A stretch of 64,000 nucleotides of DNA from Sulfuricella sp035530375 (GCA_035530375.1 DATKUY010000045.1:1-64000); one strand, 5' to 3'. Positions 18,160-27,557 are shown, numbered from the stretch's first letter. Program-made: numbers and translations. The notes: generated from the sequence alone by a model not told the origin.

Positions 18160-18630
18160 ATGGCTATTGGTGAAATTTGCAACCGGAAAGTGGTGGTCGC
18201 GCAGCGTGAAACAACCGTGCTGGAGGCAGCCCGCCTGATGCGCCAGCATCATGTAGGCGACCTGGTGATTGTCGATGAGGTTTCCGGCAAGCGAATACCG
18301 GTGGGCATCGTAACCGATCGCGACGTCGTGCTGGAAGTCGTCGCCATGGAACTGGATGCCTCCGTGCTTACTGCCGGCGACATCATGGGGCCGGAACTCA
18401 CCACGATCAGCGAGGGCGACGGCGTATACGAAACCATTCGTTACATGCGCGCAAAGGGGGTGCGCCGGATTCCGGTGGTGAACGACCAGGAGGAACTCAT
18501 CGGCATCGTCACCCTGGACGATCTTCTGGAGCTTCTGGCGGAAGAGATGAATGAATTGACCAAGCTTCTTTCCAGGGAAAGAAGGCACGAAAGACAAAAC
18601 CGTTTTGCTGCTCCATCCGCTTCGACATGA
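18160..18630 (+). CDS. Twin CBS-domain protein
   Basis: 156 residues made almost entirely of two CBS domains (about 8-65 and 73-130). Landmarks are VLEAARLMRQHHVGDLVIVD, GIVTDRDVVLEV and KGVRRIPVVNDQEELIGIVT. A short charged tail follows. CBS pairs sense adenine nucleotides such as AMP, ATP or SAM. No effector domain is attached, so it should regulate a partner; none is obvious nearby. The ATG follows GGGGGTG. Confidence 0.88.
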   Translation: MAIGEICNRKVVVAQRETTVLEAARLMRQHHVGDLVIVDEVSGKRIPVGIVTDRDVVLEVVAMELDASVLTAGDIMGPELTTISEGDGVYETIRYMRAKGVRRIPVVNDQEELIGIVTLDDLLELLAEEMNELTKLLSRERRHERQNRFAAPSAST

Positions 18631-18765
18631 CATCCATTTTCCGGGATTGCCGGCCGCGGCATCGAGGGCACAAAATGAAACATTTACGGATTATGAAAGT
18701 CCTGCCGGGGGCCATAGTGACAGGTTTTCCACCGTTTGCAGGAAAGATGAGGAGCAGGAGTTGAA

Positions 18766-19848
18766 ATGAGCGCCAACTACCCCGCCCGCTGGTGGCACAA
18801 ACTCGACGATGGCCGCATCCAGTGCGACCTGTGCCCGCGCGACTGCAAGCTGCACGAGGGCCAGCGCGGCCTGTGTTTCGTGCGCATGGTCGAGGGCGGC
18901 CAGATGGTGCTGACCACCTATGGCCGTTCCTCCGGCTTCTGCATCGACCCGATCGAGAAAAAGCCGCTCAACCATTTCTATCCGGGGTCGAGCATTTTCT
19001 CTTTCGGCACCGCGGGCTGCAACCTGGCTTGCAAGTTCTGCCAGAACTGGGACATCAGCAAGGCGAAGGACATGGATCTCCTGATGGACCAGGCCTCGCC
19101 CGAGGCCATCGCCGCAGCCGCAAAAGCGCATGACTGCAAGAGCGTGGCTTTTACTTACAACGATCCGGTGGTTTTCGCCGAATACGCCATGGACACCGCC
19201 GACGCATGCCACGCCCGCGGCATCAAGACCGTGGCGGTCACCGCCGGCTACATGCACGATCAGGCGCGGCGGGAATTTTACGCCAAAATGGACGCCGCCA
19301 ACGTCGACCTGAAAGGCTTCACCGATGGCTTCTACGGCAAGCTGTGCAGCGGCCATCTCCAGCCGGTGCTCGACACTCTGGTCTATTTGCGGCGCGAAAC
19401 GAATGTCTGGTTCGAAATCACCACCCTGCTGATCCCCGGCCACAACGACACGGACGAAGAACTCACTGCCCTGAGCCAATGGATATTCAAGGAACTGGGC
19501 GCGGACGTACCGCTGCACTTCTCCGCCTTCCACCCCGATTACAAGATGATGGATGTGCCGCCGACACCTTCGGCAACCCTTTCCCGCGCCCGCGGCATTG
19601 CGATGAAGGAAGGACTGCGCTACGTTTATACCGGCAACGTGCATGACCCGCAGGGGGATACCACCTATTGCCCCTCCTGCAAGGCGCCCCTGATCGAGCG
19701 CGACTGGTACCAGATCAACACCTACCACCTGACCGACGACGGACACTGCCCGAAATGCGGCACAGCGATCGCCGGACGCTTCGAAAAATTTACCGGGGCG
19801 TTCGGATCGCGGCGTATCCCGGTGATAATGAGCACCTTTCATCCCTGA
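18766..19848 (+). CDS. amrS: AmmeMemoRadiSam-system radical SAM enzyme
   Basis: 360 residues. The N-terminal CDLCPRDCKLHEGQRGLC cysteine motif and the radical-SAM cluster motif CNLACKFC (Cys85, 89, 92) are intact. FCIDPIEKKPLNHFYPGS identifies the AmrS/PflA-like family. A C-terminal rubredoxin-like CPSC...CPKC pair (residues about 304 and 329) may bind zinc or iron. AmrS usually occurs with Memo and AMMECR1 proteins, which are not nearby here. The reaction is unknown. A hydrolase gene begins two bases after the stop. Confidence 0.92.
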   Translation: MSANYPARWWHKLDDGRIQCDLCPRDCKLHEGQRGLCFVRMVEGGQMVLTTYGRSSGFCIDPIEKKPLNHFYPGSSIFSFGTAGCNLACKFCQNWDISKAKDMDLLMDQASPEAIAAAAKAHDCKSVAFTYNDPVVFAEYAMDTADACHARGIKTVAVTAGYMHDQARREFYAKMDAANVDLKGFTDGFYGKLCSGHLQPVLDTLVYLRRETNVWFEITTLLIPGHNDTDEELTALSQWIFKELGADVPLHFSAFHPDYKMMDVPPTPSATLSRARGIAMKEGLRYVYTGNVHDPQGDTTYCPSCKAPLIERDWYQINTYHLTDDGHCPKCGTAIAGRFEKFTGAFGSRRIPVIMSTFHP

Positions 19849-19850
19849 CC

Positions 19851-20498
19851 ATGATTTCCGAACTGACTTACATCCCGGATGGCAAGGTCAGGCTGGAAGG
19901 GATGCTGGAGATTCCGAAAGGCGCGCCGGGGGTCGTGCTGTTTGCCCATGGCAGCGGCAGCAGCCGCCTGAGCCCGCGCAACAACTACGTGGCACAAGTG
20001 CTGCGCGACGCCGGCCTGGGTACGCTGCTGATCGACCTGTTGACCAAACATGAGGACGCGGACTATGCCGCCCGCTTCGACATCCCGCTTCTGACCCGAC
20101 GGCTGCTAACCGCAACCCGCTGGTTGCGTAACGATGAACGGACAAAACCCCTCGCCATCGGCTATTTCGGCGCCAGCACCGGCGCGGCGGCAGCCTTGCA
20201 GGCGGCGGCGGAAGACGTAAAAGTTGCCGCGGTCGTTTCCCGCGGCGGCCGCCCTGACCTTGCCGGGGAAGAAGCCCTGGGCAAGGTGGCATGCCCCGTC
20301 CTGCTGATCGTGGGCGGATTCGACAATGTGGTGATTGATCTCAATCGGCAAGCCTATCGCTTCCTTCGCTGTGAAAAGGAACTGATCATCGTACCGGGCG
20401 CCACCCACCTGTTCGAGGAACCCGGCACGCTGGAGCAGGCCGCGAAGCACGCCGCTCAATGGTTCAGTCAATATCTCGGAACGGGCAAAGGCACCTGA
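19851..20498 (+). CDS. Dienelactone-hydrolase-like alpha/beta hydrolase
   Basis: 215 residues from ATG 19851, two bases beyond amrS. VVLFAHGSGSSRLSPRNNYV is the oxyanion-hole strand. GYFGASTGAAAAL (GxSxG) holds the nucleophile serine, IVGGFDNVVID is in the acid region, and PGATHLFEEPG carries the catalytic histidine. Closest in pattern to the small dienelactone hydrolase-like esterases. Coupling to amrS suggests co-expression, but no substrate can be named. Confidence 0.88.
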   Translation: MISELTYIPDGKVRLEGMLEIPKGAPGVVLFAHGSGSSRLSPRNNYVAQVLRDAGLGTLLIDLLTKHEDADYAARFDIPLLTRRLLTATRWLRNDERTKPLAIGYFGASTGAAAALQAAAEDVKVAAVVSRGGRPDLAGEEALGKVACPVLLIVGGFDNVVIDLNRQAYRFLRCEKELIIVPGATHLFEEPGTLEQAAKHAAQWFSQYLGTGKGT

Positions 20499-20563
20499 TC
20501 CCGCTCCCCGGAGAAGGGCGAGACGGCTCGTTTCTCCGCAAGCAGGAGAAGGCGAGCACATAG

Positions 20564-22624
20564 ATGGAGCCATTTACCGCCACTCATCCGCTGTTGATCT
20601 GGATCGCACAGCATCCCTACTGGGTTGGCATTGCGATTTTCCTTGTTTCTCTGTCCGAATCACTGGCTCTGGTGGGCTTATTCATTCCCGGCGCGGTAGC
20701 GATGTTCGGAATCGGTGCCTTGGTCGCCGCCGGCGCGGTGAATTTATTGGCCGCGCTGTCTTGGGCTACGGCAGGCGCCATTGCTGGCGATGCCATCAGC
20801 TACTGGCTGGGGCGCCATTACCGCGAGCAGTTGCAAACCCTCTGGCCTTTTAGCCGTTCCCCGCAACTGATAGACCGGGGCGTGGCATTCTTTCACCGGC
20901 ATGGCGGCAAAAGCATCCTGTTGGGCCGCTTTGTCGGGCCGATGCGCCCGGTTATTCCGGCGATTGCCGGCATGCTCGGCATGCCCCCAGCGCGCTTCTA
21001 TCCGGCGAATATCATATCGGCGCTCGGTTGGGCGCCCGCTTATATTCTGCCCGGAGTCGTCTTTGGCGCATCACTGGGACTGGCGGAAGCGGTGGCAACA
21101 CGCCTCGCCATGACGGTGGCGGCGCTGGTGGTGGCGATCTGGGGCGGCGCATGGGGGATAGGCCGCGCTGTTTTGTGGCTGCAACCACGCATCGAGGGTG
21201 GGTTGATGCTGTTGCAGGCTTGGGCCGGGGCCATACCGTCCGGCAGGGGCCGCCGTATCCGCAAACTGGTTGCTGCGCTGATCGACCCCGCGCAACCTGA
21301 ATCCCGCACCTTGCTGATATTGGCGGGGCTGCTGATTGTCGCCGCCTGGGGATTTTTCGGCATTCTGGAAGACGTTCTGGCCCGCGATCCATTGGTATTT
21401 ATTGACAGCTCGGCGTATCACTTTTTGCAGGGTTTGCGCACCCCCTTCGGTGACGCGATCATGATTGCGCTAACCGAGATGGGCGACGCGGCGGTCACAC
21501 TCCCGGTGGTATCGGCAGTGCTACTCTGGCTGCTGGTGCAACGCGCCTGGCGTCCGGCGGCCTATTTGTTGGCTGCGGTGGGCTTTGCCGCCGCACTGAC
21601 CGTGGCGGTCAAGGCAGGACTGCAACTGTCGCGCCCGACGCCTTTGTACAATGGGATGAGTGAATTTTCTTTTCCTAGCGGCCATGCCACCATGAGTATC
21701 GTCATCTATGGTTTTCTGGCAGTGCTGACCGCACGGGAACGCTCCGCCCGCAGACGCCTTGCGGTATTGACCGCGACCGTCCTGCTGGTCATCCTGATCG
21801 CTTTTTCCCGGCTGTATTTGGGAGCGCACTGGCTTTCAGACGTGTTGGGAGGTTTGGCTTTCGGCGTTGCCTGGGTAGCCCTGCTGGGCATCGCCTATTT
21901 GCGCCATCCCGCCCCGGCGTTTTCCGTCCGGGGCTTGACGGTTGTGGCGTTCTCGGCGCTGCTGGCCGGCGGCGGCTTTCATATCGCGACCCGCCACGCG
22001 GACGATACCCTGCGTTACGCCGTGCACCAGAACACCAGGTTCATGGCACAACAGGGTTGGTGGAGTGTTGCCTGGCAAACCCTCCCGGCCTGGCGCATTG
22101 ACATCGAGGGGGAATACGAACAGCCGATCACCGTGCAATGGGCCGGCTCGCCCCAATACTTGCGCCGCAGCCTCCTGGCGACAGGATGGCGGGAGCCTTT
22201 GCCGCTATCAGGGAGAAATTTCTTGCTGTGGCTTGATCCCTCCCGCTCCGCCATGGAACTACCGCTGTTGCCACGTGTCCACGATGGTCGCCACGAAGCG
22301 TTGGCACTGATTCACCCGGTGCCAGGCCAGCGCGACCAACGCCTGGTACTGCGCCTCTGGCGGACCGACACCATGCTTCGCGAAGCTGCCCAGCCTGTGT
22401 GGGTAGGGATGGTGGCGCAGGAAAGCTTAATCCACCCTCTGCCCTGGTTTAACCTGCCCCGGGACGGCAGGGACTTTAACCAACCGCGCCAAACCCTGCT
22501 CGACAGCCTGCCGGGTGTACCGGCACGTCTGGCCAGGCGAAGCGAGATGCCCGGCCCGGTAGACGAACAAACGATAATCTGGGATAAACAGGTATTGTTG
22601 GCACGCGAACCGGAAAGGCCATGA
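20564..22624 (+). CDS. DedA-PAP2-LssY fusion membrane protein
   Basis: 686 residues in three parts. Residues 1-210: DedA/VTT domain with RFVGPMRPVIPAIAGMLGMP. Residues 265-460: PAP2 phosphatase with all three motifs (KAGLQLSRP, FSFPSGHATMS, SRLYLGAHWLSDVLGG). Residues 480-686: LssY-type soluble C-terminal domain. PAP2 enzymes dephosphorylate phosphatidic acid or undecaprenyl pyrophosphate; DedA proteins flip lipids. About ten membrane helices. Its stop overlaps dgkA, which re-phosphorylates diacylglycerol, linking the pair to lipid recycling. Confidence 0.9.
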   Translation: MEPFTATHPLLIWIAQHPYWVGIAIFLVSLSESLALVGLFIPGAVAMFGIGALVAAGAVNLLAALSWATAGAIAGDAISYWLGRHYREQLQTLWPFSRSPQLIDRGVAFFHRHGGKSILLGRFVGPMRPVIPAIAGMLGMPPARFYPANIISALGWAPAYILPGVVFGASLGLAEAVATRLAMTVAALVVAIWGGAWGIGRAVLWLQPRIEGGLMLLQAWAGAIPSGRGRRIRKLVAALIDPAQPESRTLLILAGLLIVAAWGFFGILEDVLARDPLVFIDSSAYHFLQGLRTPFGDAIMIALTEMGDAAVTLPVVSAVLLWLLVQRAWRPAAYLLAAVGFAAALTVAVKAGLQLSRPTPLYNGMSEFSFPSGHATMSIVIYGFLAVLTARERSARRRLAVLTATVLLVILIAFSRLYLGAHWLSDVLGGLAFGVAWVALLGIAYLRHPAPAFSVRGLTVVAFSALLAGGGFHIATRHADDTLRYAVHQNTRFMAQQGWWSVAWQTLPAWRIDIEGEYEQPITVQWAGSPQYLRRSLLATGWREPLPLSGRNFLLWLDPSRSAMELPLLPRVHDGRHEALALIHPVPGQRDQRLVLRLWRTDTMLREAAQPVWVGMVAQESLIHPLPWFNLPRDGRDFNQPRQTLLDSLPGVPARLARRSEMPGPVDEQTIIWDKQVLLAREPERP

Positions 22625-22983
22625 AAAACAGAAAATTGAGCGCGCGATTCGACTTTGCCTGGGCAGGCATCCTGGCTGCCTGGAAAAGCGAACAAAGTTT
22701 CCGGATACAGGCTGGACTCGCTGCCGCCTTGCTGATGGCGCTGTTGCTGCTCCGTCCGCCCCTGTTATGGTGGGCGCTTTGTTTCATCATGGCGGTTTTG
22801 GTGCTGGCGGCGGAACTTTTCAATACCGCCCTGGAGACATTGATCGACCACCTCCATCCAGAAATCCATCCCGCCATCAGAACCGCCAAGGATTGTGCCG
22901 CCGGAGCCGTTCTGTTGCTGAGTTTCGGCGCCCTGGCGGTAGCAATAGCCATGCTGCTGGCGGCGCTCTCGATACTGCCTTGA
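22621..22983 (+). CDS. dgkA: Diacylglycerol kinase DgkA
   Basis: 120 residues, three transmembrane helices. The conserved VLAAELFNTALETLIDHL and AKDCAAGAVLLLSFGALAV carry the catalytic glutamates and the DgkA signature. The N-terminal ARFDFAWAGILAAWKSEQSFR matches the amphipathic helix. It phosphorylates diacylglycerol to phosphatidic acid in the inner membrane. ATG overlaps the preceding stop (ATGA), implying coupled translation with the PAP2 protein. Confidence 0.93.
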   Translation: MKNRKLSARFDFAWAGILAAWKSEQSFRIQAGLAAALLMALLLLRPPLLWWALCFIMAVLVLAAELFNTALETLIDHLHPEIHPAIRTAKDCAAGAVLLLSFGALAVAIAMLLAALSILP

Positions 22984-23017
22984 GCCAGAGGACAGCCGAA
23001 ACGTTCATCCCGGTAGT

Positions 23018-23665
23018 CTACTCAAATTGTTTCGCCTTGGCACCCTGCCGCAAAATTTCGATCACTTCCTCGTCCTCCACCTGCGGGAAATCCAGGTAAA
23101 ACTGCCCGACCGCCTGAAACCATTCCGGGGCCTCCAGGCAGACCACCTCATCGGCATATTTCCTGATCTTTTCCAACGTATCCGGCGGCGAAACCGGCAC
23201 AGCGCAAATCAGCTTCTCCGGACCTTTGGCCCGCAGGGAATGCAGCGCGGAAATCATGGTCGCGCCGGTAGCCAGGCCGTCGTCGAGCACGATCACGATG
23301 CGCCCTGCCGGATCTATCGGCGGCCTGATGGGCGTGTACTGGGCACGGCGACTACGCATGGTTTCCAGCTGAGCCTGTTTCTCGGCTTCGAGATACTCGG
23401 GGTTGGCGCCTGCCCGAGCCGCATAATCCGCAATGTAGGTCCAGCCGCTTTCATCCACTGAACCGACCGCGAACTCCGGACTGAACGGCGCGCGCAGCTT
23501 CCTCACCAGCACCACGTCCAGCTCGCCGCCCAGCGCATCGGCAATAATCCTGCCCATCGGCACGGCGCCGCGCGGAATCGCCAGCACCAGCGGGTTCTTT
23601 CCCTTATAGGCGGCCAGCCGCTTAACCAGGCGGAGAGCGGCTTCATCGCGGTCTCTGAAGGGCAT
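23018..23665 (-). CDS. Phosphoribosyltransferase-like protein
   Basis: 215 residues. VLAIPRGAVPMGRIIADALG at the start and the PRPP-binding loop RIVIVLDDGLATGATMISAL (residues 117-136) identify a COG1926-type phosphoribosyltransferase. The substrate base is not known. Genes of this family often lie in stress-associated clusters; here it is downstream of the Lon-like gene. ATG 23665 has AAGGAG ten bases upstream. Confidence 0.88.
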   Translation of the reverse strand: MPFRDRDEAALRLVKRLAAYKGKNPLVLAIPRGAVPMGRIIADALGGELDVVLVRKLRAPFSPEFAVGSVDESGWTYIADYAARAGANPEYLEAEKQAQLETMRSRRAQYTPIRPPIDPAGRIVIVLDDGLATGATMISALHSLRAKGPEKLICAVPVSPPDTLEKIRKYADEVVCLEAPEWFQAVGQFYLDFPQVEDEEVIEILRQGAKAKQFE

Positions 23666-23726
23666 GACGTACTCCTTGCGACACTGAACACAGATAAATT
23701 CCAGCAGCCCGCCAAACTGAAGTCAT

Positions 23727-23762
23727 AGGGTGCGCCGTGGATTGGTGCGTACGGCGCACCCT
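23727..23762. repeat. REP-like palindrome GGGTGCGCCGT
   Basis: AGGGTGCGCCGT (23727-23738) and ACGGCGCACCCT (23751-23762) are perfect 12-base complements with a 12-base loop. It lies between the Lon-like gene and the phosphoribosyltransferase gene and may serve as a transcription terminator or be a dispersed repeat. No T-tract follows. Confidence 0.7.
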
Positions 23763-23797
23763 GCTCATTCGGCTGCAGAAACACTCGCCTTGGCCGA

Positions 23798-26221
23798 TCA
23801 ATCCGGTTTTTTCTTCGCTCTCGGCTTTTTTTCGGGCTGCCGCGCAAACGACTTCCCGATCTCGGTCAGCTCGGCCAGCCGCGCCGCAACCAGGTGATTG
23901 ACGCTGCCCGCCGGATAAGCGCCGTCGGCACCGACTTCCCCGGCCGGCATGCCAGTCAGGGTGGCGATAGCCTGATCGACATTTTCCATGGCGTATATCC
24001 GGAATTTTCCGGCCTCGGCAGCAGCCACCACATCCCGGCGCAGCATCAGGTGCTTGACGTTGGCGGCGGGAATCAGCACTCCCTGCTCGCCGGTTAATCC
24101 CCGCGCCACGCAAATATCGAAGAACCCTTCGATTTTCTCGTTGACCGCACCGATTGCCTGCGCCTGGCCGAACTGGTTCACCGAGCCGGTCATCGCCAGC
24201 GATTGCTTGATCGGCACGTCCGCCAGATTGGAAAGCAGCGCGCATAATTCCGCCATGGAGGCGCTGTCGCCCTCGATGAAACCATAGGACTGCTCGAACA
24301 CCAGGCTGGCGGAAAGCGCCAGAGGCTGGTTCCTGGCATAGCGCGCGGCGAGGAAGGAGGACAGGATCAGCACGCCCTTGGAATGGATGGCGCCGGAAAG
24401 CTTCACTTCGCGCTCGATGTTGACCAGTTCCCCTTCGCCAAGCCGGCTGGTGGCGGTGATCCGGGTCGGCAGGGCGAAGGCGAAATTGCCCAGTTCGATC
24501 ACGGAAAGACCGTTGACCTGCCCCGCCACGGCGCCCTGGGTAGCGATCATCATGTTGCCGCGCAGGATTTCCTCGTGCAGCCTCGACCTCAACCGATCCT
24601 GCCGGCGGATCTGGGCATCGATCGCCTGCTGCACGTTGGTGGCATCCACTACCTCACGACCCGCCTCGCGCGCCCAGTAATCAGCCTCGCGCAACAGATC
24701 CACCACGCTGCGCATATGGGTGGAAAGCCTTTCCGCATCGCCAACCAGGCGCGCTCCGTGCTCGATCACCCTTGCTACGGCACTGCGGTCGAACGGATGC
24801 AGCCCTTCCTTGCGGGTCAGCGTGGCAATCAGGCGGGCATAGAGCAGATGGGTGTCGGCGTTGCGCTCGATGCGCCCCTCGAAATCCGCCGCCACCTTGA
24901 ACAACTCGCCGAAATCCGGATCGTATTCCTGCAGCAGATAATAGAACAGGCGGTCGCCGAACATGACTATTTTGGCATCGAGCGGAATCGGTTCGGGGTC
25001 CAGCGATACGGTGCTGACCAGGCTGAACATCTGGCCCAGGGATTCGATGTGGATCTCGCGCGATTGCAGCGCCCGTTTCAGCCCTTCCCAGGCAAATGGC
25101 TGCATCAGCACCTTGCGCACGTCCAGCAGCAGATAGCCGCCGTTCGCCCGATGCAGCGCACCCGGCTTGATCAGGGTGAAATCCGTGACCAGTGCGCCGA
25201 ACTGGGCGATATGCTCGACCCGTCCGATCAGGTTGCTGTAGGTCGGGTTGTCCTCGCTGATGATGGGCGCGCCGGGTCTTTTGCCGTTCGTTACCAGCAC
25301 GTTTACCTTGTAGCGGTGAAAGGTCTGCTGAGTGGTGATGGTCATGCCGGAGACAGTGGTGGATTCCTCCTGCTTGCGGAAATCATCGACATGTTCAATC
25401 ATGTCCTGCTGCACGACGTCGAAATATTTCAGCACCTCGGGCAGGTCGGCGTAAATCACGCGCAATTCGTTCATCAGGTGCTCGACCGAGGACAACATCA
25501 TTTCCCGGTCGAGCTGCTTGATCCGTTCGCTCCGCTCCCTGCGCCACTGCGGCATGTGGCGCAGGATTTTCTCCAGCCGTTCCTGCAGCCCCGCGATGGC
25601 GGTTTCCACCCGCGTCCTTTCTTCTTCCGGCAATTTTTCATATTCGTCCGGGGGAATCACCTCATGGTTGCGGGTCGGCGCGAAGGCATAACCTTCCGGC
25701 GTGCGCAGCAAAATGATTTCCTGCTTCTCGGCATCATCGCCCAGCTCCTTTAACAACCCCTCCCGGCGCTTGCTGAACTCCTCCTGAATTGCTCCGATCT
25801 TGACGCGGTATTCGTCGCTCTCGAACAGCGCGGGGATCGCGGTACGCAAATAATCCACCATCTGCTCCATGTGGAGGCGCAGTTCCTCCCCCCTGCCGGT
25901 CGGCAGCCTGAGCGCCTTGGGTTTGTGCGGCTGGGCAAAGCTGTTGAGATAGCACCAGTCATCGGGCTCGCGCTCGCTTTCCGCTTTTTTCTCGAGAAAC
26001 TGGCTCACCATGCTGCGCTTGCCCATGCCGGACGGGCCGAGCACGAAAAGATTGTAGCCTTCATGACGGATGCCGGCACCGAAGCGCACCGCGTCCATGG
26101 CGCGCATCTGGCCGATGATTTCGGTCAGGTCTTCCAGATCTGCCGTAGTCTGGAATCCGAACTGTTCCGGATCGCAAGGATAGTGAAGCAGCGGTGGTTC
26201 CAATGAGGGAAGGGTAGTCAT
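23798..26221 (-). CDS. Lon-like ATP-dependent protease (LonB/COG1067 type)
   Basis: 807 residues. An atypical P-loop (GPSGMGKRSM) lies near residue 58. An AAA+ region with YLLLDVRKVLMQPFAWEGLKRAL follows, and a C-terminal S16 protease domain holds Ser653 in GDSASM and Lys696 in GAVNEKIEG, the same 43-residue spacing as E. coli Lon. The N-terminal substrate domain differs from Lon. This subtype is often found next to heat-shock genes; here it clusters with dnaJ and a second dnaK on the same strand. The C-terminus ends in a lysine-rich tail. Confidence 0.92.
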   Translation of the reverse strand: MTTLPSLEPPLLHYPCDPEQFGFQTTADLEDLTEIIGQMRAMDAVRFGAGIRHEGYNLFVLGPSGMGKRSMVSQFLEKKAESEREPDDWCYLNSFAQPHKPKALRLPTGRGEELRLHMEQMVDYLRTAIPALFESDEYRVKIGAIQEEFSKRREGLLKELGDDAEKQEIILLRTPEGYAFAPTRNHEVIPPDEYEKLPEEERTRVETAIAGLQERLEKILRHMPQWRRERSERIKQLDREMMLSSVEHLMNELRVIYADLPEVLKYFDVVQQDMIEHVDDFRKQEESTTVSGMTITTQQTFHRYKVNVLVTNGKRPGAPIISEDNPTYSNLIGRVEHIAQFGALVTDFTLIKPGALHRANGGYLLLDVRKVLMQPFAWEGLKRALQSREIHIESLGQMFSLVSTVSLDPEPIPLDAKIVMFGDRLFYYLLQEYDPDFGELFKVAADFEGRIERNADTHLLYARLIATLTRKEGLHPFDRSAVARVIEHGARLVGDAERLSTHMRSVVDLLREADYWAREAGREVVDATNVQQAIDAQIRRQDRLRSRLHEEILRGNMMIATQGAVAGQVNGLSVIELGNFAFALPTRITATSRLGEGELVNIEREVKLSGAIHSKGVLILSSFLAARYARNQPLALSASLVFEQSYGFIEGDSASMAELCALLSNLADVPIKQSLAMTGSVNQFGQAQAIGAVNEKIEGFFDICVARGLTGEQGVLIPAANVKHLMLRRDVVAAAEAGKFRIYAMENVDQAIATLTGMPAGEVGADGAYPAGSVNHLVAARLAELTEIGKSFARQPEKKPRAKKKPD

Positions 26222-26263
26222 TTTTTTTCTTCCTGAAATGCCCTGTTTTTATTATAGGTGCCA

Positions 26264-27376
26264 TCAACGGCTTTTGCGCGCGCCGCCCAGATCGCGCAGC
26301 CGCCGGTACAGATCGCGTTCTTCGGCCGTTGGCTTCTCCGGGATAGTCACCCGGATGCGCAGATAAAGATCGCCGCGTTTGCGTCCGCCGAATTCAGGCA
26401 AGCCCTTGCCGCGAACCCGCAGCACGGTATCGGGCTGGGTGCCGGGCGGAACGGTCACCTCGGCAGGCTTGTCCAGTGTCGGCACTTTCAGACTCGTCCC
26501 CAGGACGGCATCGGCCACCGCGATTGATTCACTGCGCCAGAGATCCGCGCCATTGCGTTCGAAGCGCGGGTCGGGTTCGCTGCGCACAACCACGAACAGA
26601 TCGCCAGGCCGTCCACCGGTCTCTCGGCTCGGCATACCGCGCCCTGGAATGCGCAGGGCCATGCCCTCCTCCACGCCAGCCGGTATGTTGACGCTCAGAA
26701 CTTCGTTGCGCGTTGTTTCCCCCGAACCGCCACAATCCGGGCAGGGCTTGTCGATCACGCTGCCCCGGCCCATGCAGACCGGACAAATACTGACCTGCTG
26801 GATAATCACGTTGCTCTTGTCGTGTGTTTCGCGGCGGCTGGTCGTCTGGCGACCGGAGCCGTTGCACGCGCTGCAGGCGCGGGGCTGTGTGCCGGCCGCC
26901 GCGCCGCTTCCGCCGCAAGACGAACAAGCCGTCCGGCGCGGCAGCCGGACTTTTTCTTCGCCGCCGGATACCACCCGTTGCAACGGCACATGCAGCTCAA
27001 CCTCGACATTCGCTCCGGGCATCGGGCCAGCCTGGCGGCGATGGAAAAAATGATTGAACAGCCCTCCGCCCAGACCGAAATCGAAATTGAGGCCGCCGAG
27101 CAGGTCTTCGAAATCGATGCCGCCGAACAGGTCTTCGCGGCTGAATCCGGCTACGCCCTCGAAACCGCGTGCATCGTATTCGGCACGCTTCTTCGGATCG
27201 GAGAGTATCGCATAGGCTTCGGCGATTTCCTTGAAACGCTCTTCGGCATCCGACGCCTTGTTGCGGTCGGGATGGTACTGCAGGGCGAGCTTGCGGAAAG
27301 CATCCTTGATCGCCTTGCCGTCGGCGTTTTTCGGAACGCCGAGCACCTCGTAGTAATCGCGCGGGGTGGTTGCGAT
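26264..27376 (-). CDS. DnaJ-type co-chaperone with an apparent AUC start
   Basis: About 370 residues. J domain with DYYEVLGV and the HPD motif (QYHPDRNK), a glycine/phenylalanine-rich linker, then a zinc region with CxxCxGSG-type repeats (CSSCGGSG, CSACNGSG, CPVCMGRG, CPDCGGSG) and the C-terminal substrate-binding fold. No ATG, GTG or TTG lies upstream of the J domain before an in-frame TGA. The first legal codon is GTG at 27346, which would delete DYYE. AUC at 27376 has AAGGA six bases upstream and restores the domain, so I extended to it. Partner: the DnaK paralogue upstream. Confidence 0.85.
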   Translation of the reverse strand: MATTPRDYYEVLGVPKNADGKAIKDAFRKLALQYHPDRNKASDAEERFKEIAEAYAILSDPKKRAEYDARGFEGVAGFSREDLFGGIDFEDLLGGLNFDFGLGGGLFNHFFHRRQAGPMPGANVEVELHVPLQRVVSGGEEKVRLPRRTACSSCGGSGAAAGTQPRACSACNGSGRQTTSRRETHDKSNVIIQQVSICPVCMGRGSVIDKPCPDCGGSGETTRNEVLSVNIPAGVEEGMALRIPGRGMPSRETGGRPGDLFVVVRSEPDPRFERNGADLWRSESIAVADAVLGTSLKVPTLDKPAEVTVPPGTQPDTVLRVRGKGLPEFGGRKRGDLYLRIRVTIPEKPTAEERDLYRRLRDLGGARKSR

Positions 27377-27420
27377 GATGATTCCTTCATCTCAAGCTTA
27401 TCGAAGTTGAAAAACCTTGA

Positions 27421-27545
27421 ACCGCAGAGGCGCAAAGGCGCAGAGGAATTCAAAAACCGGCACTCTACAAAAGATCACGAGAAGTAAAAATCAGTGCAAA
27501 TCTATAGTTTCTTATTTTTACTCCGCGCCTTTGCGCCTCTGCGGT
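27421..27545. repeat. Dispersed CCGCAGAG inverted repeat, copy 3
   Basis: ACCGCAGAGGCGCAAAGGCG and the next five bases (27421-27445) are complementary to 27521-27545 with one mismatch. The enclosed 75 bases include AAAAACCGG, as in copy 1, and AT-rich sequence. It lies between the second dnaK and dnaJ and may limit readthrough. Confidence 0.9.
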
Positions 27546-27557
27546 TAAGCAATTGCC

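Noticed and set aside
24383..25753. 456-codon plus-strand open frame opposite the Lon-like gene
   Set aside because: The minus frame has Ser-Lys dyad and P-loop; the plus frame is a complementary-codon shadow.
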